Positions 27,900 to 36,912 of a stretch of 64,000 nucleotides of DNA are shown here, one piece after another. Under the pieces are notes generated by a model. The model saw only the letters and a list, made by a program, of their open reading frames with translations, had not been told where the DNA came from and did no database searches. The translations under genes and the position numbers were made by a program. The number at the start of each line of letters is the position of its first letter. The stretch's first letter is position 1. This DNA comes from Accumulibacter phosphatis (GTDB taxonomy: Bacteria; Pseudomonadota; Gammaproteobacteria; Burkholderiales; Rhodocyclaceae): the NCBI RefSeq assembly GCF_000024165.1, contig NC_013194.1:930001-994000 (forward strand). Direction: 5' to 3'.

Positions 27900-28862
27900 A
27901 TGTTTTGCATTGACCCACGGATGCCCTTCGCGGCTACCGCCACCATCGTCATGGTGCTGGCCCTGACCGCTTGCAGTGGCAAGGACGACAAGACCAAGTC
28001 CGCCACCCAGGTCGCGGCCAAAGTGAACGGTGGCGAAATCTCGGTCCACCAGATCAATGATGTCTTGGCTCGCGCCGGCAACGTTCCCGCTGATCAGGCA
28101 AGACAGGCAAGCGGGAAAGTGTTGGAAGGCCTCATTGGTCAGGAGTTGCTGCTGCAGGAGGCCATGGAGAAGAAGCTCGATCGCACCGCACCCGTGGTGC
28201 AGGCCATCGAAGCGGCCAAGCGGGAGATCCTTGCCCGCGCCTACGTTGATAGCGTCACCGCTCAGGCTGGCAAGCCAGACGCTGCGGAAGTGCATGGCTA
28301 CTACGCGAGCAACCCACTCCTCTTCAGCGCTCGCCGTATTTACAACATCAATGAGCTCGGCGTTGCCATTGCCGCAGACAAGATGCCTGCCTTGCAGGAG
28401 CGCGTTGACCGGGCGAAGTCGCTCAACGACGTGGCCGCCTGGCTGAAGGAGCAGAACATTCCCTTCAACGCTGGCAGCGGCGCCAAGGGTGCCGAGCAGT
28501 TGCCGCTGAACCTGCTGCCCATAGTGGCGGAGATGCGGGACGGCCAGATCAGGTTGGTGACGATGCCCGGCGGTGCCGCGGTGCTACAGTTGATTGCCTC
28601 GCGGGATCAACCCGTCGACGAACAGACAGCAAGACCGGCTATTGAACAGTTTCTGGCCAACAAGAAGAAGTCCGAATTGGCGGAGACAGAGATGAAGCGC
28701 CTGCGCGCTGCGGCCAAGATTGAATACCTCGGTGAATTCGCCGCTTCGCCCGGTGCGCCCGCCACATCGGCACAGCCGGCGACCCAGCCCGATGCCGCGC
28801 CGGTGGCATCGAAGGATGCCTCGGCAGCGCATATGGAAAAGGGTGTCCGGGGCCTCAAGTGA
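27900..28862 (+). CDS. epsD: EpsD family peptidyl-prolyl cis-trans isomerase lipoprotein
   Basis: The 320-residue protein has a lipoprotein-type signal with lipobox LTAC followed by SGKDDK, then a SurA/PpiC-like helical region (ISVHQINDVLARAGNVPADQ) and a partly degenerate parvulin-like region. The C-terminus is Ala/Pro-rich. EpsD is the first gene of methanolan-type EPS operons linked to exosortase B; it probably assists envelope assembly of the EPS machinery. An alternative start is the ATG at 27921, which would keep the lipobox. The stop overlaps the epsE GTG start (GTGA). Confidence 0.85.
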   Translation: MFCIDPRMPFAATATIVMVLALTACSGKDDKTKSATQVAAKVNGGEISVHQINDVLARAGNVPADQARQASGKVLEGLIGQELLLQEAMEKKLDRTAPVVQAIEAAKREILARAYVDSVTAQAGKPDAAEVHGYYASNPLLFSARRIYNINELGVAIAADKMPALQERVDRAKSLNDVAAWLKEQNIPFNAGSGAKGAEQLPLNLLPIVAEMRDGQIRLVTMPGGAAVLQLIASRDQPVDEQTARPAIEQFLANKKKSELAETEMKRLRAAAKIEYLGEFAASPGAPATSAQPATQPDAAPVASKDASAAHMEKGVRGLK

Positions 28863-29779
28863 TTGCGTCCATGCTGTATGCAGTCTCTCCCGGGTGTCAC
28901 ATGCCGGCGCTTGATCTGGCTCCGGGTCGGGTAACTCGATGCATCGACACGGGTCGCTGCGTGTTGCTGTCGCGCGTTCTGGGCTGGCTGCTGGCGGCGT
29001 CCATGGTCCTGCTGAGCGTAACCGCGGCGGCCGCGGCTGATCCCGACAAGAAGGCCGAATACGTTCTCGGCCCGGGCGACGTGGTCAGGATTTCCGTCTT
29101 CCAGAATCCGGATCTCACCGTCGAGACGCGCGTCTCCGAAACCGGTTCGATCACCTATCCCCTGGTGGGCACTGTCGCCGTGGGCGGCCTGGCCATTCCC
29201 GAAGCCGAACAGCGTATTGGTCAGCGCCTGCGTGAAGGTGGCTTCGTCCTGCAACCGCAGGTGAACCTGCTCCTGCTGCAGATTCGCGGCAACCAGATCG
29301 CCGTGCTTGGCCAAGTCAATCGCCCCGGTCGCTACCCGCTCGAAACCTTCGACACCCGGCTCTCCGACATGCTCGCCACGGCAGGCGGCATCGCCGCCAC
29401 TGGCGCCGACACCGCCATCCTCACCGGCGTGCGCGAGGGCAAGCGGGTACGCCAGGAAATCGACATCCCGAGTCTGTTCCTGAAGAGCGGCACGGGCGGT
29501 GACATCCCGCTGGTGGGCGGTGACATCATCTATGTCCATCGAGCACCGATGTTCTACATCTACGGCGAGGTGCAGCGAGCCGGCGTCTATCGTCTCGAAC
29601 GTGACATGACGGTGATGCAGGGGCTGGCGTCCGGTGGCGGCCTCACCCCGCGTGGCACCGAGCGTGGCATCCGTGTCCACCGCCGCGACGCCGAAGGCAA
29701 GCTGGAAGTCCTCGAAACTCGTATGGACGACCCCCTCAAGGCAGACGACGTCATCTACGTCAAGGAGAGCCTGTTCTGA
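28859..29779 (+). CDS. epsE: Polysaccharide export outer-membrane protein EpsE (Wza-like)
   Basis: The protein contains a signal segment (VLLSRVLGWLLAASMVLLSV, then AAAAADPDKK), a polysaccharide-export domain (YVLGPGDVVRISVFQNPDLT) and two SLBB domains (IAVLGQVNRPGRYPL; FYIYGEVQRAGVYRLE). It forms the outer-membrane or periplasmic conduit for EPS. The GTG start at 28859 overlaps the epsD stop; the ATGs at 28871 or 28901 are possible and would leave the signal peptide intact. Neighbours epsD and epsF support the EPS role. Confidence 0.9.
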   Translation: MIASMLYAVSPGCHMPALDLAPGRVTRCIDTGRCVLLSRVLGWLLAASMVLLSVTAAAAADPDKKAEYVLGPGDVVRISVFQNPDLTVETRVSETGSITYPLVGTVAVGGLAIPEAEQRIGQRLREGGFVLQPQVNLLLLQIRGNQIAVLGQVNRPGRYPLETFDTRLSDMLATAGGIAATGADTAILTGVREGKRVRQEIDIPSLFLKSGTGGDIPLVGGDIIYVHRAPMFYIYGEVQRAGVYRLERDMTVMQGLASGGGLTPRGTERGIRVHRRDAEGKLEVLETRMDDPLKADDVIYVKESLF

Positions 29780-29798
29780 GCGGGCGCCGGCAGATCCC

Positions 29799-31214
29799 AT
29801 GTCTCTTCAGCAATTTCTCCTCATCCTGCGGGCGCACTGGAAAGTGCTTCTCGGCACGCTCGCTACCACGGTGGCGACCACCCTTGTCGTCAGCCTTGTC
29901 ATGCCCAGGCAATACTCAGCCAACACCTCGATGGTCGTGGATGTCAAATCGCCGGATCCGCTCCTCGGGGTGCTTCTGCCGGCGCAGGTGCTGCCCGGTT
30001 ACATGGCCACCCAGGTGGACATCATCACCAGCGACCGCGTCGCCCAACTGGCGGTGAGGCTGCTTGGCCTGGACAAGAACCCGACCGTGATCGAGGAGTG
30101 GCAGGACGCGACCGAAGGCCGTGGCACCGTCGAAGTGTGGTTGGCACAGGCGCTGCAAAAAAAGCTCGACGTCAAGCCCTCGCGCGAGAGCAACGTCATC
30201 AACATCGTCTTCAAAGGCGCAGACCCCCGCTTTGCGGCGGCGGTCGCCAATGCCTTTGCTCAGGCGTACATCGACACCACCCTCGAACTCAAGGTTGAAC
30301 CGGCCAAGCAGTACGCCGCGTGGTTTGTCGCCCGCACCAAGCAATTGCGTGATGCCGTCGAGGAGGCGCAGGGCAAGCTCTCTTCCTATCAGCGCGAGCA
30401 TGGAATCATCGCCGTGGACGAACGGCTGGACGTGGAAAACGCCAGACTGGCGGAACTGTCCACCCAGTTGGTGATCATTGAGGGTCAGAAAACCGAGTCC
30501 CAGTCGCGGCAGAATCAGGCCGGTAGGGACGGCGAAACCAGCGCCGAGGTGTTGCAGAACTCACTCATCCAGGCGCTGAAGGGCGATGTGGCCCGCCAGG
30601 AAGCCAAGCGCGAGGAGATCGGCAGCCGGGTGGGCAAGAACCATCCGGAATACCAGCGCATCAGCTCGGAAATCGACGCCCTGCGTGAGCGCGTGACCCA
30701 GGAGACGAGGCGGGTGACCTCTGGCCTGGGCACCGCCACCAAAGTCAATGTGCGGCGGGAGTCCGAGATTCGCACCGCTCTCGAAGCCCAGAAGGAGAAA
30801 GTGCTGGCCCTCAAGGATCTGCGCGACCAGGTCTCCGTGCTGCAGAAGGATGTCGAAAGCGCGCAGCGTTCCTACGAACTGGTCACCCAGCGCCTCGCAC
30901 AGACCAGCCTCGAAAGCCAGACCCAGCAAACCAACCTCGTGGTGTTGACCGCGGCGACGCCGCCACTCGAACCTTCGAGTCCAAGAATCCTGCTCAATAC
31001 TCTGGTCGCCATCTTCCTTGGGACCCTGCTCGGCGTTGCTGCTACCTTGCTGCTCGAACTGCTCAGCCGCCGTATCCGCTCGCCCGAGGACTTGATGGAG
31101 ACTGTCGGCCTGCCGCTGCTGGCCGTGATCGGACCAGCAGAAGGCAAGGCTGCGCCCGCGCGGGACCGGCGCCACCTCATGGCGCGCCTCAGGTTCAAGC
31201 GTGGGGTGCACTGA
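29799..31214 (+). CDS. epsF: Chain-length determinant protein EpsF (Wzz-like)
   Basis: The 471-residue inner-membrane protein has TM1 near residues 15-35 (VLLGTLATTVATTLVVSLVM), a periplasmic coiled-coil region (about 170-400; many Gln/Glu/Arg heptads) and TM2 near 415-440 (NTLVAIFLGTLLGVAATLLL). The SSPRILLNTL stretch before TM2 is the Pro-containing motif of PCP proteins. It controls EPS chain length together with EpsG. The ATG is followed by MSLQQFLLILRAHWK, the usual N-terminus. Confidence 0.92.
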   Translation: MSLQQFLLILRAHWKVLLGTLATTVATTLVVSLVMPRQYSANTSMVVDVKSPDPLLGVLLPAQVLPGYMATQVDIITSDRVAQLAVRLLGLDKNPTVIEEWQDATEGRGTVEVWLAQALQKKLDVKPSRESNVINIVFKGADPRFAAAVANAFAQAYIDTTLELKVEPAKQYAAWFVARTKQLRDAVEEAQGKLSSYQREHGIIAVDERLDVENARLAELSTQLVIIEGQKTESQSRQNQAGRDGETSAEVLQNSLIQALKGDVARQEAKREEIGSRVGKNHPEYQRISSEIDALRERVTQETRRVTSGLGTATKVNVRRESEIRTALEAQKEKVLALKDLRDQVSVLQKDVESAQRSYELVTQRLAQTSLESQTQQTNLVVLTAATPPLEPSSPRILLNTLVAIFLGTLLGVAATLLLELLSRRIRSPEDLMETVGLPLLAVIGPAEGKAAPARDRRHLMARLRFKRGVH

Positions 31215-31240
31215 CCATGGCCGCCGAGGAGAATGCAAGC

Positions 31241-32125
31241 ATGTCGTCGCAAACCCTCTGTGCTGTTCCACAGGTGATATCTCCGTGTGGCCGCGACCGC
31301 TCGCTCGGTGCGATCCTCGTCGATTCCGGCAGGCTTGCCCCGGAGGCTGTGGAGCGTGTCCTCCGGGCGCAGAAGGAGCAGGGCCTGCGTTTCGGCGATG
31401 CCGCCATCTCGCTGGGTTTGGTGAGTGACGAGGACATCCAGTTTGCCTTTGCCGCCCAATTCGAATACCCGTATCTGAAGACCGGCGACCAGAGCGTCAG
31501 CGCTGAGGTCATCGCCGCCTTCAAGCCCTTCACCGCCGTGGTCGAACAACTGCGGGCGCTGCGCAGCCAGCTCATGCTGCGCTGGTTCAACGGCGAACCT
31601 GGGCACCGTGCACTCTCCCTGGTCAGTGCCGACCGTGGCGAAGGACGTAGCTTCCTGGCAGCCAATCTCGCAGTGGTCTTCTCGCAACTCGGCGAACGTA
31701 CCCTCCTCATCGACGCCGACCTGCGCAATCCCCGCCAGCATGAACTCTTCCGGCTCGGCAGTCGCGCCGGCCTGTCGGCTATCCTGGCAGGCAGGGCCGG
31801 CACCGACGCGGTCATTCGCATAACCAGCATGGTCGATCTTTCCGTCCTCCCCGCCGGCCTCGTCCCGCCCAACCCGCTCGAATTGCTCGGGCGCCCGCAG
31901 TTCGCGTCCCTGCTCGACGACCTGGCGAAGCAGTTCGACGTCATCCTGCTTGACACACCCGCCGGTGCCCTGATGGGGGACGCGCAGACAATCGCCGCCC
32001 GCGCCGGATCCGCGCTGCTGGTGGCCCGTCAGAACGCCAGCCTTACCCGGTCGCTCCAGCAACTGACCGCCACCTTGGGCGAAACGAATGCGGCAGTGGT
32101 GGGATCCGTCCTCAATGCCGGTTAA
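31241..32125 (+). CDS. epsG: EpsG, P-loop partner of the chain-length determinant
   Basis: The 294-residue cytoplasmic protein starts with a GSPII_E/MshE-N-like helical domain (about 20-80, SLGAILVDSGRLAPEAVERV) and then a BY-kinase-like ATPase domain. The P-loop reads SADRGEGRSF (about 129-138) with Arg where classical Walker A has Lys, and Walker A' is TLLIDADLRNPRQH. No C-terminal Tyr cluster is visible, so tyrosine kinase activity is doubtful. Start chosen because GAGGAG lies 9 bp upstream; an ATG at 31217 is in frame but has no ribosome site. Confidence 0.87.
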   Translation: MSSQTLCAVPQVISPCGRDRSLGAILVDSGRLAPEAVERVLRAQKEQGLRFGDAAISLGLVSDEDIQFAFAAQFEYPYLKTGDQSVSAEVIAAFKPFTAVVEQLRALRSQLMLRWFNGEPGHRALSLVSADRGEGRSFLAANLAVVFSQLGERTLLIDADLRNPRQHELFRLGSRAGLSAILAGRAGTDAVIRITSMVDLSVLPAGLVPPNPLELLGRPQFASLLDDLAKQFDVILLDTPAGALMGDAQTIAARAGSALLVARQNASLTRSLQQLTATLGETNAAVVGSVLNAG

Positions 32126-32342
32126 CCGGGATGAGAGCGCGCGATCGAAAGCGTTGCTCGCGACCCGCGCCGACATTTCGACTTCTTTCCCTTGTCGGCA
32201 AGAGAGACTCTGCTCCGACGCGCACTGTAATCGGGGATCTATCACTCACCAACAGTGTCGACTGCATCCGATATGGCCAGCGCGCGGTCTCTCAGGCCGC
32301 GGCCGTGCTACCGTTTTTTCTTGAGACAATTGGCTCAAACCA

Positions 32343-32868
32343 ATGCGCGTGAACCCCGGTACTGGCCCAATGATGATGAACGTGCAAGCCACGCCACTCT
32401 TGACGTGGCTGCCGATTCGTCGCTGGCTTGGCGGCGTTGTATGTTCCCAGCCTCTACGACCTGCTGACCGGCATTTGGAGTACAGACGAGCAGAAGCATT
32501 GCCCCATCGTGTTGGGGGTGTCGTGCTGGCTGGTCTGGCGCAACTGGCCGACGATGTGGGCGCGCAGCGAGGGCGCGCAAACCTCGGCGGCGGGTTGGCC
32601 AGTGGTCGTCGTTGGCCTGCTGCTGTACATCGTCGGCCGTTCGCAGGAAATCCTCATGTTCGAGGTGGGCTCGCTGATCTGGCTGCTGATCGGTATCCTG
32701 TTGTTGATGCGCGGCGGTGCCACCACCGCCAAAGAAGAACCACGCTGGACGCCACGGATCACCTTTGCCAATCTCGTAGCCGAAATTATTCACGAAGACC
32801 TGAAGCGCGCCGAACGCTACGAACTCGTCAAGAAGCACGGCTACAAGCTCATGGACTACAACGGGTGA
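32343..32868 (+). pseudogene. Chimeric remnant: exosortase N-terminal part joined to gmd 3' end
   Basis: Near 32371-32420 a frame encodes VQATPLLTWLPIRRWLGG, a diverged exosortase N-terminus. After a frameshift, 32428 onward reads GIWSTDEQKHCPIV and continues to LLIGILLLMRGGA, matching residues of about 35-121 of the intact exosortases at 36913 and 40651. It then switches in frame, near 32726, to KEEPRWTPRITFANLVAEII and onward to HGYKLMDYNG, the C-terminal block of GDP-mannose 4,6-dehydratase (Gmd). No exosortase catalytic residue (Cys, Arg, His) remains. The 441-bp frame could still be translated as a membrane protein, but decay is likelier. Confidence 0.85.
32470..32721 (+). repeat. Exosortase-derived repeat, copy in the chimeric remnant
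   Basis: This block is nearly identical in DNA to 37030-37284 and closely similar to 40768-41024, the corresponding parts of the two intact exosortase genes. A fourth, internally deleted copy is at 33463-33738. Such long near-identical direct repeats are substrates for recombination and explain the local rearrangements. Confidence 0.85.
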
Positions 32869-32877
32869 GGAACACAC

Positions 32878-33126
32878 ATGCCAGAGATCTGCCGCTTTCT
32901 CGGAATTGTGATCAGCATGTATTTCGACGAACACAATCCGCCACATTTTCACGTGCGATACAACGAGTACCGCGCTGTGGTCGCCATTCGTAGCCTCAAC
33001 CTGCTGGAAGGACAACTGCCGGCGCGGGTCCGAGGCCTTGTCGAGGAATGGGCCGAGTTGCACCAGCAGGAACTACTTGCAATGTGGAACTCCAAGGAGT
33101 TTCATAAACTGACTCCCTTGGTCTGA
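32878..33126 (+). CDS. DUF4160 domain protein, copy 1
   Basis: The 82-residue protein has the DUF4160 pattern GIVISMYFDEHNPPHFHVRYNEY, then VRGLVEEWAELHQQELLAMW. DUF4160 is repeatedly found next to DUF2442, and the pair has been suggested to be toxin-antitoxin-like, but no activity is established here. A GAGG-type site precedes the ATG. It starts 9 bp after the gmd-derived tail of the chimeric remnant, and the DUF2442 gene begins 11 bp after its stop. Confidence 0.85.
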   Translation: MPEICRFLGIVISMYFDEHNPPHFHVRYNEYRAVVAIRSLNLLEGQLPARVRGLVEEWAELHQQELLAMWNSKEFHKLTPLV

Positions 33127-33137
33127 GGAGATACCGG

Positions 33138-33413
33138 ATGATTTCAGTGCAGAGCGCCACCTACCAAAGCGAATATCGGATCAAGCTTCGCTTCAGCAAC
33201 GGAGAGACACATGTCGTCGATCTTGCTGGTGTGATTGCGCGCTACCCGGCTGCGAAACCGCTCCTGGCCGAAACCGAGTTCCGGAAGTTCTTTCTCGATG
33301 AGTGGCCCACGTTGGTTTGGCCGTGTGGCTTCGACCTGTCTCCGGAAACGCTTTACGAGTTGGCGACCGGCACGCCGCCTGCTTGGATTCAGAATTCCGA
33401 GGCGGCCGCCTAA
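33138..33413 (+). CDS. DUF2442 domain protein, copy 1
   Basis: The 91-residue protein reads YRIKLRFSNGETHVVDLAGVI at about 13-33, and later WPCGFDLSPETLYELA near 63-78, the typical DUF2442 beginning and end. It probably acts with the preceding DUF4160 protein, with which it is tightly arranged (GAGGAG ribosome site). Function is unknown. A second, divergent DUF4160-DUF2442 pair is at 39701-40221. Confidence 0.85.
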   Translation: MISVQSATYQSEYRIKLRFSNGETHVVDLAGVIARYPAAKPLLAETEFRKFFLDEWPTLVWPCGFDLSPETLYELATGTPPAWIQNSEAAA

Positions 33414-33462
33414 CGGCAAAGAGTCTGCCCATGGCCTTGCCTCTTTAACTTGAACCTTTGAC

Positions 33463-33738
33463 TTGGAACTGAACTCGAAAATCTACACCGCCGACCGGCG
33501 CGCCACGCTGCTCACCTGGGGCCCGATCGTCGCCGGACTGGGCTTCATGTACGGCTTTGCCGGCATGGTGCTGTTCCTCAGCGCCCTGCTGCTGATCATC
33601 GGCACGGATTCGCTGTTGCAGGCAGGCGTTCGCTTTCGCCGCGAAATCAAACCCCAAGAAAAGTCGCCACCGGTAGCACATAATCATACTTTGCCGACGC
33701 GCCCCTTGAACCTCGCCCCCCGTCCCGCCACAGCATGA
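33463..33738 (+). pseudogene. Exosortase remnant with internal deletion
   Basis: The frame begins with a TTG, reads DRRATLLTWGPIVAGLGFMYG (exosortase N-terminus), then jumps to FAGMVLFLSALLLIIG and SLLQAGVRFRREIK, the C-terminus. The middle of about 230 residues with the catalytic Cys and Arg is missing. The rest of the frame (LNLAPRPATA) encodes another copy of the exosortase N-terminal tag, so a further recombination scar is present. It ends in an ATGA overlap with the next gene, the AlbA-type gene. Confidence 0.85.
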
Positions 33739-35115
33739 TCAATCAGCTCGTCACCCGCCTTGCTGACCTTGTCCGCCAAGGCGAATCTGCCACCCTGGAA
33801 TTCAAGAAATCGACTGCGGAAAAGGATCGCGCCTGCCGCACGCTGTGCGCGTTTGCCAATGGACAAGGAGGCCAGTTGGTATTCGGCGTCACTTCAGCGG
33901 GTAAAGTGGTTGGGCAGCAAGTGACCGACCGGACTCTTGAAGAGTTGGCGCAGGAGTTCCAGGGCTTTGAGCCGCCGCTCATGCTATCGATCGAACGGAT
34001 CGATCTGGACAACGGGCTTCAGGCACTGGTCGTCCACACCTTGCGCAAAGGTAATCCATCCTTTACATTCCGCGGCGTTACGTATGAGCGTGTACTCAAC
34101 ACCACCCGTGTCATGCCGCGTGAGCACTCTCAGCGCCCGATCATCGAATCGGCTCACGCAACCACCCGCTGGGAAACCGAGCCCGCCGCAGGCTGGACCG
34201 CCGACCAACTCGACCAGAACGAAATCCTCCCCACCATTGAAGAAGCCATTCGTCGCGGCCGCTGCGAGGACCCCGGCTCGCGCGACCCGCAGGCAATCCT
34301 GCGTGGTTTGGGTCTCCTGTTGCCCCACGGCCAGCTATCCAGAGCCGCACTCGCACTATTCTGTAGGGATGATGTTCCGTTGGCCGAATACCCCCAGTTC
34401 AAGCTGCGCCTCGCCCGCTTCAAGGGCGCCACGCGGGACGAATTCCTCGACAACCGGCAATACACAGGCAACGCCTTTAACTTGATGCGACGTGCCGAGC
34501 GCTTTCTCATCGACTGGCTGCCGGTCGCCAGCAAGATCGTTCCCGGACAAATGGCACGAATCGACACCCCGGCCTTGCCGCCCGAAGCCACCCGCGAAGC
34601 ACTTGCCAATGCCTTTGTTCATCGCGACTATGCAAGCGCCGCGGGCAGCGTTGCCGTCGCACTTTACGACGACAGACTGGAAAATCATCTCCGCAGGAGA
34701 ACTTCACTTCGGCCTGACACCGGAAATGCTATTCCAGCCTCACGAATCAACCCCTTGGAACCCATGGATTGCCAGCGTTTTCTACCGCCGGGGTCTGATC
34801 GAAACCTGGGGTGGCGGCACGCTAAAGATAGCCAGCCAGATGCAAGACGCCGGCCTGCAGCCGCCTACTATCGTAGAAAACGCCGGCTTCGTCATCATGA
34901 CTTTCGTCATGCCGGACAGACGAACGTCGGAGAAAATGTCGGAGAAAGTATTGGCCGCATTGCGCAGGGACGGGAAGCTGACGATTTCCGCCTTGGCCAT
35001 CCAGTTCGGCGTAACCACGCGCACCATCGAACGAACACTGAAAAAACGGCAAGAAGAGAACCGCCTGTCTCGCATCGGTCAGGACAAAGGCGGCCACTGG
35101 AAGGTGGGCGGCTAG
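33735..35115 (+). pseudogene. AlbA_2/Schlafen-type DNA-binding regulator, frameshifted
   Basis: The first frame (33735 to about 34684) has the AlbA_2 domain (SATLEFKKSTAEKDRACRTL, then AFANGQGGQLVFGV) and continues in the RecG-like ATP-binding C-terminal part with REALANAFVHRDY. At the A-run 34681-34684 the reading must shift: removing one A gives DRLEIISAGELHFGLTPE and then a C-terminal winged-helix (KLTISALAIQFGVTTRTIER) ending at 35115. Family members are usually about 460 residues, as this would be. A one-base sequencing error is possible, so inactivation is not certain. Confidence 0.8.
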
Positions 35116-35127
35116 CGTCATGAACTC

Positions 35128-36821
35128 GTAATCGTTCACACCCCCTTAAGAAAAGCTGCCAGCCTGATGATTTGTATGGCATAGTTGCGGAACTTGCAGA
35201 CGACCTGACAGACGCGGCACGATGCACCTGAGCAAACATGACCTGTTCCAGATGAACGACGAGTGGCTGAAGAAGCTGCCGGCGGAGCTTTTGCTGGAAG
35301 TGTCGAAGCGGCTGTTGCACGACGTAAAGGAGTTGCAGGATCGGCTGAATCAGAACCCGGACAACAGCTCGCGTCCGCCGACCAGCCAACCGCCCTGGGC
35401 GAAGACAGGTGGCTCGGAGGAACAGAATGGCGCGGCGGACGAGCGCGGCAATGCCGACGTCGCCGCGGAGACGGCTGGAAGCTCTACGGAAGAGACGGAA
35501 CAGGCTCCACCGGTTGATGGGCAGCGGCAATCGGCCAAGAAGGGGTCTGGGAAGCGGCCCGGCAAGCAACCGGGCAGTCCAGGTCATGGTCGCAGTCAGA
35601 AGCTGGCGATCACCGCCCGGTGCGAGCACCGTCCCGAGATCTGCGCCGCTTGTGCGGCAGTGTTGTCGGCGGATGCCGCGTCGCAGGCTTACACGGCTTG
35701 GGACGAAGTCGACATTGCGCCGCCGGTCGAGAGCCTGATCGGGTTGACGTTCAGCGTCACCCGTCACACGCTGCTTGAAGTGAGCTGCTCCTGCGGCCAT
35801 GTCAGCCGTGCGCAAGCTTGGCGGGCGCCGGCCGACGGGCAATGGGAGAAGGTTGAGCTCGGGGAATGGCGTCTCGTGGGTCCCCGGCTGGCCGGGGTGA
35901 TCGTCCTGCTGGCGGTGCGCATGCGCCTGTCGCGGGCGAGCATTCGCGAATTGCTGATGGAACTGTTCGACTTGACGCTGAGTACGGGCGTCATCGACGA
36001 AACCATCCGGGAAGCGGGCCGCGCCAGTCTGCCGCTGGAGGACGCCCTGGTGGCCGACATCGTGCAGGCAGCGCAACTGCATGTCGATGAGACCTCGTGG
36101 CCGGAGTCCGGCACGCTGCTGTGGCTGTGGGCATTGGTGACGACCCACACGGTGCTGTTCCTGATCGGCCCACGCAGCCGGGAAATGCTGGAGAACGCCC
36201 TGCAGGACGGCTTTGCCGGCCTGCTCATCAGCGATGGCTACGGCGTCTATCGCGCCTGGGCAAACCGCTTGCGTTGCTGGCCGCACCTGCTGCGCAAACT
36301 GAGAGGGCTGGCCGAATCGAGCGACGCGCGAGTCTCCGGGGTGGGGCAAGAGATGGAAGGCATCATGAAGACGCTGATGGCCGCCATCTACGCGGCGCGG
36401 ATCGATCCGCCGCCGGAAGGACTCCCGGCCCGCTACGCGAACGAGATTGAGCGACTGCGGCACCTGTGCGAAGCCCATCGGATGGATGACCACTCGGTGC
36501 TGCGTAGCGTCGTGCGCGAATTCCTCTACGACTGGGACGTGATCCTGCGTCCCGTTGCCGAGCCCCACCTGCCGCTTTCCAACAACGCCGCGGAACAGGC
36601 GCTTCGGCACTGGGTGATTTCGCGCACCATCAGCCACGGCACACGCTCTGAAGAGGGATCCCGCGCCTTCGCTTTCCTCGCCAGCCTCATCGAAACCTGT
36701 CGCCGTCGCGGAGCATCCGCCTGGCAGTACCTCGGCACCGTCATCGCCGCCGCCCGCAAAGGCTTGCAGCTCCCCACGATCCCCGCCATCCCGGCAACCG
36801 CGTAGGGGAGTGAATGATTAC
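35128..36821 (+). mobile_element. IS66-family insertion sequence, single-transposase (ISBst12-like) type, complete
   Basis: The 1694-bp element is bounded by imperfect inverted repeats: left GTAATCGTTCACACCCC (35128) and right, read inward, GTAATCATTCACTCCCC (ending 36821). It is flanked by a perfect 8-bp direct repeat ATGAACTC at 35120-35127 and 36822-36829, the target duplication size of IS66. Only one transposase gene is present, without tnpA/tnpB, as in the ISBst12 subgroup. It inserted in the rearranged exosortase region. Confidence 0.93.
35222..36805 (+). CDS. IS66-family transposase
   Basis: The 527-residue protein carries a DDE catalytic triad: Asp in LHVDETSW, Asp in LISDGYGVYR and Glu in NNAAEQALRHW. 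A charged N-terminal region with a coiled coil (residues of about 10-45, then DNSSRPPTSQPPW) and a zinc-binding-like Cys patch (CEHRPEICAACAAVL) precede it, as in IS66 TnpC. The start ATG is 95 bp inside the left end. It appears intact. Confidence 0.94.
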   Translation: MHLSKHDLFQMNDEWLKKLPAELLLEVSKRLLHDVKELQDRLNQNPDNSSRPPTSQPPWAKTGGSEEQNGAADERGNADVAAETAGSSTEETEQAPPVDGQRQSAKKGSGKRPGKQPGSPGHGRSQKLAITARCEHRPEICAACAAVLSADAASQAYTAWDEVDIAPPVESLIGLTFSVTRHTLLEVSCSCGHVSRAQAWRAPADGQWEKVELGEWRLVGPRLAGVIVLLAVRMRLSRASIRELLMELFDLTLSTGVIDETIREAGRASLPLEDALVADIVQAAQLHVDETSWPESGTLLWLWALVTTHTVLFLIGPRSREMLENALQDGFAGLLISDGYGVYRAWANRLRCWPHLLRKLRGLAESSDARVSGVGQEMEGIMKTLMAAIYAARIDPPPEGLPARYANEIERLRHLCEAHRMDDHSVLRSVVREFLYDWDVILRPVAEPHLPLSNNAAEQALRHWVISRTISHGTRSEEGSRAFAFLASLIETCRRRGASAWQYLGTVIAAARKGLQLPTIPAIPATA

Positions 36822-36912
36822 ATGAACTCGCACTCACTCAACCTCGCCTCCCGCTGTCCCGCGACCGCCGACTTTTCCCGCCCGTCGAACCCCTGCTAAT
36901 GAAGCGCGTCTC

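Noticed and set aside
32290..32326. Possible terminator after epsG (CGCGG/CCGCG, then T6)
   Set aside because: Stem is short and separated from the T-run by about 12 bases, so termination within the EPS operon is not supported.
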